Translations under genes and position numbers: made by a program
In this document: positions 52,496 to 59,044 of the stretch, piece by piece
Numbering within the stretch: position 1 is the first letter of the stretch
Layout: every line of letters starts with the position of its first letter
Notes under the pieces: generated by a model
Database searches by the model: none
What the model was told of the DNA's origin: nothing
What the model saw: only the letters and a program-made list of their open reading frames with translations
Assembly: GCF_002095435.2 (NCBI RefSeq)
Contig: NZ_MJEJ02000053.1
Location: 1 to 64,000, forward strand
DNA from: Williamsia sp. 1138
Lineage (GTDB): Bacteria; Actinomycetota; Actinomycetes; Mycobacteriales; Mycobacteriaceae
Direction: 5' to 3'
Length of the DNA stretch: 64,000 nt

Positions 52496-53530
52496 ATGGC
52501 GATTGCGAACGATGACGATGCCTACAGCGGGCTGACCAAACTTGACGCTGCACCACTGTGGAGGTATCTCGGCGACCTATTTAGACCGGAGCCGAAATCT
52601 GTTGCAATTCCGACAATTTGGCACTATCAGGCGTTGCGCGAATACGCGATGTACTTCGCCGAGCACCTGCCGATCGAGGACGCACAGCGCAGGGTGTTGA
52701 TGCTGGTGAATCCAGGCCTGCAAGAACCGCCCGCGACCGTCAACACCCTGTACGCGGGTATTCAGATCCTGTTGCCGGGGGAACAAGCGCCGGCGCACCG
52801 GCACACGTCCAATGCTTTCCGGTTCGTCATCGAAGGGTCGGGGGTGTACACCACTGTGGACGGCGAGCGCGTCCATATGCGTCCCGGCGACCTGTTGATG
52901 ACGGCCGGTATGCAGTGGCACGATCACTTCCACCCCGCGGACGAGCCGATGATGTGGCTCGATGGGCTCGACTACCCCCTGATCAACTCGCTGGAAGCGG
53001 GCTTCTACGAGAAGTTCCCCGACACCTATCAAAAGTCGACTGCGCCCGATGACATCTCGACTCGCCAGTTCATCCACGGGCGACTGAATCCCACCTGGAT
53101 CCCTCGAACGTCGCCGAACACTCCCGTAGGGAACTATCCATGGAGCGAGACCGAGCGTGCGCTGTCGGCGATCGGCGACGATGTCGACGGCTGCGAACAC
53201 GACGGCATCGCCCTTGAGTACACGAATCCGCTCAACGGTGGTCCCGTACTTCCGACGATCGGCTGCCGGGTCCAGCGGTTGAAGCCAGGATTCAGTGGAC
53301 GCCCTCGCCGCCAGACCCCCAGTGTGATCTGCCACGTGGTACGGGGGCATGGGACGACGCAGGTCGGCGAAACGCTACTTCAATGGCATCCGAACGATGT
53401 GTTCGTCATACCGGGTTGGTCCACCTATCAGCACAAGAACGCCGCAACCGATGACGATGCGGTGCTGTTCACGTACTCGAATGAACCGGTCATGAAGTCT
53501 CTCAATCTGTATCGCGAAGAGTCGCTCTGA
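52496..53530 (+). CDS. Gentisate 1,2-dioxygenase-family bicupin
   Basis: About 344 residues with two cupin domains. The N-terminal domain has the iron ligands in PAHRHTSNAFRFVIEG and QWHDHFHP, with LYAGIQILLPGE and MMWLDGLDYPL, all typical of gentisate dioxygenases. The reaction is gentisate plus O2 to maleylpyruvate. The same family includes salicylate and 1-hydroxy-2-naphthoate dioxygenases, but the preceding hydroxylase and following hydrolase fit gentisate. AAGGAAG lies upstream; ATG 52496 follows a TTG at 52493. Confidence 0.9.
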   Translation: MAIANDDDAYSGLTKLDAAPLWRYLGDLFRPEPKSVAIPTIWHYQALREYAMYFAEHLPIEDAQRRVLMLVNPGLQEPPATVNTLYAGIQILLPGEQAPAHRHTSNAFRFVIEGSGVYTTVDGERVHMRPGDLLMTAGMQWHDHFHPADEPMMWLDGLDYPLINSLEAGFYEKFPDTYQKSTAPDDISTRQFIHGRLNPTWIPRTSPNTPVGNYPWSETERALSAIGDDVDGCEHDGIALEYTNPLNGGPVLPTIGCRVQRLKPGFSGRPRRQTPSVICHVVRGHGTTQVGETLLQWHPNDVFVIPGWSTYQHKNAATDDDAVLFTYSNEPVMKSLNLYREESL

Positions 53531-53596
53531 TCGACGGAGATCAGCAGGGAGTGGACAGTCGCAACTCAACTTCGGTATCAAGGGAAGAAGGATCTG

Positions 53597-54448
53597 GTGC
53601 GTATAGCTAGTTTCAACGACGGTCGAGTCGGCTTCGTCAAAGACGATCACGTTTATGAGATACCAGGATTCGGAGGCACCAGGCCGGGTCAGTTGAGTGC
53701 GATGCGCCGACTGATAGAAGGCTGGGACACCGGAGGCTGGAGCGACGGCCTGCCACTCCTGGACCCCGTGCCCCTCGCTGACGTCACGCTCATGCCCCCG
53801 GTTCCCGACCCGACGAAGATCTTCGCGGCACCGGTGAACTATCGCGACCATCAGGTGGAGATGAACGAAAGCGTCCAGGTCTCCGGGTTGGGGCTGTTTC
53901 TGAAGGCTCCGTCGTCACTGGTCGGCCACGGGGACATCGTCCGTCTTCCCTATCAGGACAGACGGTTTGACCACGAGGGTGAAGTCGCTGTTGTGATCGG
54001 TCGGCAGGCGAGAAATGTCAGTAAGGCGGACGCGCTCGGCTACGTTTTCGGGTACACGGCGTTGCTGGACATGACGATGCGGGGTAAGGAGGATCGGTCG
54101 ACGCGCAAGTCCTTCGAGACGTTCACCCCGATGGGTCCGTGGATCGTGACCCTCGACCGAGACGATGCCAATGATGTGGAGAACTTGGCTTTCACATGCC
54201 GCCTGAACGATGAGGTCCGGCAGGACGCGGTGACGTCTGATCTGATCTGGGGTATCGCAGATCTGGTGGCCTACGCGTCGACGATCACCACGCTCCACCC
54301 CGGCGATGTGATCACCTCCGGTACTCCCGCGGGAGTAGGTCCGGTCGCGACCGGGGACTCGATCGACGTCGAGATCCAGGGAATCGGAGGCTCTTTGACG
54401 GTGTCCGTATCGGATGTCGGAGCCGTTCTCTGCCCGACGAAAGCGTAG
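53597..54448 (+). CDS. Maleylpyruvate/fumarylpyruvate hydrolase (FAH family)
   Basis: A 283-residue FAH-type protein: KIFAAPVNYRDHQVEMNE, metal motif DHEGEVAVVIG (Glu-x-Glu), LLDMTMRG, and SGTPAGVGPV. It hydrolyses the ring-fission product to pyruvate and fumarate or maleate. No maleylpyruvate isomerase is visible in the window, so the enzyme may act directly on maleylpyruvate. GTG 53597 has AAGGA five to six bases ahead. Last gene of the three-gene gentisate operon and closed by the hairpin at 54454. Confidence 0.88.
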   Translation: MRIASFNDGRVGFVKDDHVYEIPGFGGTRPGQLSAMRRLIEGWDTGGWSDGLPLLDPVPLADVTLMPPVPDPTKIFAAPVNYRDHQVEMNESVQVSGLGLFLKAPSSLVGHGDIVRLPYQDRRFDHEGEVAVVIGRQARNVSKADALGYVFGYTALLDMTMRGKEDRSTRKSFETFTPMGPWIVTLDRDDANDVENLAFTCRLNDEVRQDAVTSDLIWGIADLVAYASTITTLHPGDVITSGTPAGVGPVATGDSIDVEIQGIGGSLTVSVSDVGAVLCPTKA

Positions 54449-54453
54449 CGAGA

Positions 54454-54485
54454 CGCCTTGCTACGGGCGGTTCCGTAGCAAGGCG
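54454..54485. terminator. Bidirectional terminator between converging operons
   Basis: Perfect 13-bp stem CGCCTTGCTACGG / CCGTAGCAAGGCG with a six-base loop, lying between the converging gentisate operon (plus) and SDR/binding-protein operon (minus). Confidence 0.88.
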
Positions 54486-54494
54486 CTCGGCGAC

Positions 54495-55337
54495 CTACTT
54501 TGCCATCTGGCCGGCATCGACCGGCAGTGCTACGCCTGTGACGTATCGGGACTCGTCGGATGCCAGCCACAGGACCGCGTTGGAGATGTCTCGCGACTCC
54601 ATCCAGGGGATCGGGATCGCGTTGACTGACTGAAATCTGATCGCAAGGCTTTCGCGAGTTCGCGCGCTATGGTGCACTTCTGGTGCGAAGACAGCGTATG
54701 TCGCCGCGTTCTGGATCATGTCTGTGTCGACACTGCCTGGATGCACTGAGTTGACCCGAATGAAGTCGGTGGCCAGCTCCAGCGCGAATGAACGCATCAG
54801 GCCGACCAGCCCGTGCTTCGCGGCGACGTAGTGGCCGATGTTCTCCACTCCCTTGAGCCCACCGGTCGAGTTGGTGAAGATGATCGATCCGCCGCGGCCG
54901 GTCTTCCGGAGATGCGGTATGGATACCGCAGCCGTGTTCCATGCGCCTGTCAGGTTGACGTCGAGCATGTCTTGCCAGGTCGTCGTCGGCAGGTTTTCGA
55001 GTCGACCAAGGCTATAGATACCCGCATTGGCTGCGACGATGTCGAGTCCCCCGAGTTCGGCTACACCTTGGGCCAGTGCGGCGTCGAGTGAGGCCGCACT
55101 GCGAACGTCGGCCTCCGCTGCGTAGATCCGCCGTCCAAGTGCCTCAACTTGTCTGACTGTCTCTTCTAGATCGGCCCGGGTCGCCATGGCGTAGGGCACC
55201 GAATCGATCTGGTCACATAGATCGATGGCAATGATGTCGGCGCCTTCCTCGGCCAGTCGGACGGCGTGGCTACGCCCTTGGCCGCGGGCCGCTCCGGTGA
55301 CGAAGGCAACTTTGTCTTGTACTCGCCCGTTCGTCAC
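54495..55337 (-). CDS. Mycofactocin-coupled-type short-chain dehydrogenase
   Basis: A 280-residue SDR with TGAARGQGRSHA, NAGIYS, Ser in FTNSTGG and YVAAK. It carries the insert IDLCDQIDSVPYAMATRADL followed by ETVRQVEALGRR, the diagnostic feature of mycofactocin-dependent SDRs with tightly bound NAD. GTG 55337 follows GGAGGGG by about seven bases; a longer open frame upstream is not needed. Second gene of the unit led by the ABC binding protein. Confidence 0.89.
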   Translation of the reverse strand: MTNGRVQDKVAFVTGAARGQGRSHAVRLAEEGADIIAIDLCDQIDSVPYAMATRADLEETVRQVEALGRRIYAAEADVRSAASLDAALAQGVAELGGLDIVAANAGIYSLGRLENLPTTTWQDMLDVNLTGAWNTAAVSIPHLRKTGRGGSIIFTNSTGGLKGVENIGHYVAAKHGLVGLMRSFALELATDFIRVNSVHPGSVDTDMIQNAATYAVFAPEVHHSARTRESLAIRFQSVNAIPIPWMESRDISNAVLWLASDESRYVTGVALPVDAGQMAK

Positions 55338-55375
55338 CGAAGCGCCCCTCCCATGTTTTGACTGGCCTGGTGTGG

Positions 55376-56548
55376 CTATTTGACGCCCCAAACAGTTTGG
55401 AAGTTGGTTGGTATCTCGTCTGAGCCCGGGAATTGTGCGCTGATGGCCGGGTCATCACCCCAATTGGTGGAGTCCACGAGCCGAACCGGGACCTCTACGG
55501 TCAGTGGCTGTTTAAGCGCAGCCCGCATTATTCCGTCGGCCGCGTAGTAGCCCAATGTCTGAGATGGAGGCCATACCACATCCGCCTTGAGGGGTGTGCC
55601 TTTGAGTGCGTCGACCAATCCGTCACCCTGCGCGCCGATGACTATGGCATTGGAGTTGACTGCCTGGACTCCGGCGGTGACGTAGGGCGTGGTGACGTCA
55701 CCTGAACTCAGCACGACGGCGTTGATGCTTGGATCTCGTTGCAGCGCTGTCCGTAGCTGGGGTTCTAGGCTCGTCGGGTAGGTGGCTGCGTTGAACTCCA
55801 GTTTGATCACTTTGCAGTCGTCCGGGCAGAGACGCTTGACTTCCTTGTCGAAGCCTTCCGCTGCATCGACGGTCAGCTTTGCCGCCGTTGTGTAGACGTC
55901 CACAGCTGTCAGTTTGCAATCTGTCTTAGCCAGGGCGTAGTCAGCCTGAAGGGTTCCTGTTTTGAAGATTCCCGGCGCGATGTTCGCGGCGATCCCTTTA
56001 GGTAACGTGGTACTGGGGTCGCCGGCGTTGGTGTTGATGACAGGAATACCGGCCGCGTTGGCGTCGTCGACTGCTGAACCTGCCAGAGCGGCCGCGTCGA
56101 TACCGTCGGCGACGATACCGGAGACTCTCTGTGCGATTGCCGACTGAATTGCTGCGGTGATCACGTCGGGTCGGCCTTTGCCGTCAAAGTAGATAGCCTC
56201 GGCTCCAACAGATTTGAGAGCAGCGGCAAAGGCGTCGTACTTCTCTTGGATGATCGAGTTCGTGATGATCGAGACGTAGGCGAACTTCTTCCCGGTCATC
56301 GAAGTGGTGTCGAAGGCAGGGGGTAGCTCGAACTCCGGCGGAGCCATCGCGCTTTCGTATGCTGACTGCGCTGCTTTCCCGCACTCTGACTGGGGCTCAC
56401 TCTGGGTGCCTCCGGTAGTGCCCGATGAACCGGATGAGCAAGCGGCGGTGACGGTTATCGCCGCCAGGCAAGCGAGAACGAGGGAGCGTCGGCGCAGCCC
56501 GCGCGATCGTTCGATCCCCGGAAGTCTCGGTTTGATGACTCTGATCAT
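55376..56548 (-). CDS. ABC importer substrate-binding lipoprotein, CUT2 type
   Basis: About 390 residues: basic N-terminus, hydrophobic stretch and lipobox ending at C37 (TVTAACSSG), then a Ser/Gly/Thr-rich linker and a periplasmic-binding-protein type I fold (FAYVSIITNSIIQEKYDAFA, GIVADGIDAAALAG). It captures a small molecule outside the membrane. No ATPase or permease is nearby; the cognate pair is probably at 25440-28003, because all three are of the ribose type and both units carry the same operator. ATG 56548 has AAGGG about 10 bases ahead; ATG 56575 is an alternative. Confidence 0.88.
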   Translation of the reverse strand: MIRVIKPRLPGIERSRGLRRRSLVLACLAAITVTAACSSGSSGTTGGTQSEPQSECGKAAQSAYESAMAPPEFELPPAFDTTSMTGKKFAYVSIITNSIIQEKYDAFAAALKSVGAEAIYFDGKGRPDVITAAIQSAIAQRVSGIVADGIDAAALAGSAVDDANAAGIPVINTNAGDPSTTLPKGIAANIAPGIFKTGTLQADYALAKTDCKLTAVDVYTTAAKLTVDAAEGFDKEVKRLCPDDCKVIKLEFNAATYPTSLEPQLRTALQRDPSINAVVLSSGDVTTPYVTAGVQAVNSNAIVIGAQGDGLVDALKGTPLKADVVWPPSQTLGYYAADGIMRAALKQPLTVEVPVRLVDSTNWGDDPAISAQFPGSDEIPTNFQTVWGVK

Positions 56549-56612
56549 TGAATTGCAACCCTTCTGGCCGTACATGTTTCGCGGGGCGGAGGACCGAAAC
56601 CCGCTACATTAC

Positions 56613-56666
56613 TCAGTGTACTGAGGACTGGCTGGGAGCGTAACGGAGATCACATATTGCTGTCAA
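56613..56666 (-). promoter_or_regulatory. Promoter plus TCAGT-NN-ACTGA operator, copy 9
   Basis: On the minus strand TTGACA (56666-56661), 18-bp spacer, TACGCT (56642-56637), then TCAGTACACTGA (56624-56613), 12 bases after the -10 box. It drives the binding-protein/SDR unit, which starts at 56548. Confidence 0.8.
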
Positions 56667-56757
56667 CATGTTTCAGGCAACTGCGCCAGGCTGCGAATTC
56701 GGAGATGAGTGCAAACCGCGTCCTTGCGCCGTCACAGGCGTTTCGGCCGGTGCGCAC

Positions 56758-56849
56758 CTCAGATCAGATGCGGGCGCGGCCCGTAACAACTCAGATCAGA
56801 TGCGGGTGGCCCGCGACAACTCAGATCAGATGCGGGTGGCCCGCGATTG
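56758..56849. repeat. Three tandem 30-32 bp repeats with internal hairpins
   Basis: Units start at 56758, 56790 and 56820 with CTCAGATCAGATGCGGG and contain GCGGGTGGCCCGC (units 2 and 3) or GCGGGCGCGGCCCGT (unit 1), each able to fold into a short hairpin. They lie between the flavoprotein stop (56874, minus strand) and the binding-protein promoter. The 325-base gap 56549-56873 holds no gene. They may act as a terminator array for the flavoprotein gene or be a slippage product. Confidence 0.8.
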
Positions 56850-56873
56850 CCGAAAACCTAGAGAGGGTCGCAC

Positions 56874-58271
56874 TTAGTGGATCAATGACGCGGCTGTTCG
56901 GGCAATGATTCGCCCGAAGACTGCGCCTTTACCGAGGGACGTGCCCGTCATGTACGCCGCGCCGTGAAAACCTCCGGTGACCTCGCCGACGGCAAAGAGG
57001 CCGTCGATGACCTCACCGTTCACGTCGGTGACGAGTCCCTGCGGATTGATCGTGATGCCGCAGTATGTTGTGGTCAGCAGTGTCCGTGCCGGGTAGGCGA
57101 AGTAGGGCGGAGCGTCGATGGGCAATAGGTGGCCGACACCGTTGCAGAGGCGAGTTCTGCCCATGTCGTCGGATCTATCACCGCGGACAACTTCGTTGTA
57201 GCGGTCGACGGTGTCTTCGAGTTCCTGTGTCGGGATATTCACCTCGCCGGCGAGCGCACCGAGGGTCTCAGCGCGGTGCACATGCCCAATATTTTCCAAC
57301 GCATCGATGTCCTTCAGCGGCACTCCCGGACGTGACATGGCCCGGACGCGAGAATCGAAGATTTGAATCCCAATTCCGCCGGGCTGTCTGAGCACGGCCG
57401 TGCCGAGAGTCTTGTAGTCCTGAGACTCATCGGTGAATCGACGCGCCTCCTTGTTGACCACGATGGCGCCGAGGTAGTACGCAGTGAGAAGCTCGTGGAA
57501 GTCCTCGTTCGTGTCCGGGTGAGAACCGTAGCTCCCATTAATGTGCGACATGTCGGCCAGGCCTGCACCGAGCTTCCACGCCATCCGTAGGCCGTCGCCG
57601 GTATTTCCTTTGGCGCCGTACGGCATCGCCGCGAGCTGTTCGGGAGCAAAAATCTTGAGCAGGTCGGTGCCCCGACTGAAACCTCCGGTCGCGAGAACCA
57701 CACCAACATGAGCGCGAAATTCGTACTGCCCATCAGGCAAGTCGACAATGACTCCGCACACTTGGCCCTCGGAATCACGGGTCAAGCGAATTACCTGATG
57801 CCCCAGTCTAATGTCCCCGCCGACCTCCACGAATCGATTCTGCAGCTTCGAGAGCAGTGGGCCTATTGGTGTCAGGTGACTCCGGCTGATGGTTTGGCCG
57901 CTACTTATGGAGAGCTCACCGAACTCCGCCCCATGGCTCTTAAGCCAACGATAAGTGTTCTGTTGTTCGTCGAGAAACGCGCGAACCAGCGCAACGTCAT
58001 TCTCCTGGTTGCCAACGGAGAGCAGGTCGTCGTAGAACTGGCTATCGGAGTCATGCACGCCCGCAGCTGCTTGCTCATCAGTGCCGCTAAAGGCGAACCA
58101 CCCTCCGCTCATGGCGGAGGATCCGCCGACTCGGTCTGTCTTTTCTAGAAGCAGGACAGTCAAACCTCGTTCAGCCGCCGAGAGCGCGGTGACTTGGCCC
58201 GCGATCCCGCTGCCGACGACGATCAGGTCGAACTGTCCACCGAATGCTGCGGCGAGACTTTCGTTATCCAC
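56874..58271 (-). CDS. FAD-dependent dehydrogenase, fumarate reductase/TcuA-like
   Basis: About 465 residues: FAD site LIVVGSGIAGQVTALSAAERG, GGSSAMSGG, VVLATGGFSRG and C-terminal LFAVGEVTGGFHGAAYMTG, the pattern of flavin subunits of soluble fumarate reductases, tricarballylate dehydrogenase and 3-ketosteroid dehydrogenases. It introduces or removes a C=C bond next to a carbonyl or carboxyl. GTG 58271 is favoured because GAGGAG lies nine bases ahead; TTG 58280 sits directly on that site. Divergent from the GlcG-aconitase unit, which suggests that it supplies an unsaturated di- or tricarboxylate to the isomerase. Confidence 0.85.
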   Translation of the reverse strand: MDNESLAAAFGGQFDLIVVGSGIAGQVTALSAAERGLTVLLLEKTDRVGGSSAMSGGWFAFSGTDEQAAAGVHDSDSQFYDDLLSVGNQENDVALVRAFLDEQQNTYRWLKSHGAEFGELSISSGQTISRSHLTPIGPLLSKLQNRFVEVGGDIRLGHQVIRLTRDSEGQVCGVIVDLPDGQYEFRAHVGVVLATGGFSRGTDLLKIFAPEQLAAMPYGAKGNTGDGLRMAWKLGAGLADMSHINGSYGSHPDTNEDFHELLTAYYLGAIVVNKEARRFTDESQDYKTLGTAVLRQPGGIGIQIFDSRVRAMSRPGVPLKDIDALENIGHVHRAETLGALAGEVNIPTQELEDTVDRYNEVVRGDRSDDMGRTRLCNGVGHLLPIDAPPYFAYPARTLLTTTYCGITINPQGLVTDVNGEVIDGLFAVGEVTGGFHGAAYMTGTSLGKGAVFGRIIARTAASLIH

Positions 58272-58482
58272 ACGAACCAACTCCTCGTGTTCGTTGTCAG
58301 TCTGTGAAAACCTCGCAGACGTCTAGCGAGTAAGTACAAGCCCGCGCTCTCGGTACCGGCGGTCCGGGGACGCAGACGTCAAGTGCATCGGTCGCATCGC
58401 GTCGTTGTCAACCCTGCATTCGCGGGTGGCGTGCGGAGCAAGTCCCGACCACCATGGTTCTTCGGACTCGAAATGGAGAGAC

Positions 58483-58971
58483 ATGAACACAGTGACTCGC
58501 GCGACGGCCGAAATTACCTGTACAACGGCCCTGCAGATTCTACAAGCTGCGGTGGCGCGCGCTTCTGAGGTGAGGAAGCCGATGGGAATCTGCGTGGTGG
58601 ACCCAGCCGGGAACCAGAAAGCGTTCGTGCGCATGGACGGTGCCCCTTTGCTCGCCAGCGATGTCGCATTCCGCAAAGCGTGGTCGGCAGTTGCGTGGAA
58701 CATGCCAACCCGTGACTGGATCCCTTTTATAGTCAAAGATCGGGTGCTGTTGGAAGGGGTGCCGCGGATCGACGGACTTAGTCTGCTTCCCGGCGGCATT
58801 CCGATCTATGTAGACGGGGTCGTCGTTGGAGGTCTCGGCGTCTCGGGTTCGCATTACAGCGAGGATGACGATATTGCTGTGTATGCACTTGCCTCGGTTG
58901 CGGGCATCGACTCTCCTGTATCCGCAGAACCGGCCCGTGCATGGTCGGACGTGGATCCCGCCAGAACGTGA
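58483..58971 (+). CDS. GlcG/HbpS-type heme-binding protein
   Basis: A 162-residue GlcG/HbpS domain (ALQILQAAVARASEVRKPMG, VVDPAGNQKAFVRMDGAPLL, GGIPIYVDGVVVGGLGVSG). These octameric proteins bind haem or cobalamin, or stabilise dioxygenases and glycolate-pathway enzymes. GGAGAG lies just before ATG 58483. It leads the unit with the aconitase-like isomerase, CoA-transferase and lyase. Its role here is unknown. Confidence 0.85.
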   Translation: MNTVTRATAEITCTTALQILQAAVARASEVRKPMGICVVDPAGNQKAFVRMDGAPLLASDVAFRKAWSAVAWNMPTRDWIPFIVKDRVLLEGVPRIDGLSLLPGGIPIYVDGVVVGGLGVSGSHYSEDDDIAVYALASVAGIDSPVSAEPARAWSDVDPART

Positions 58972-59044
58972 TGGCCGGATGCGGTCGAGGCGTAGCTTCG
59001 GCGGCAACCATGGAGCACCTCTACTCAACGAACAGGCGAACTCG

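Noticed and set aside
56758-56849. Possible CRISPR-type array
   Set aside because: Only three units, no unique spacers between them (repeats are contiguous) and no cas genes nearby.
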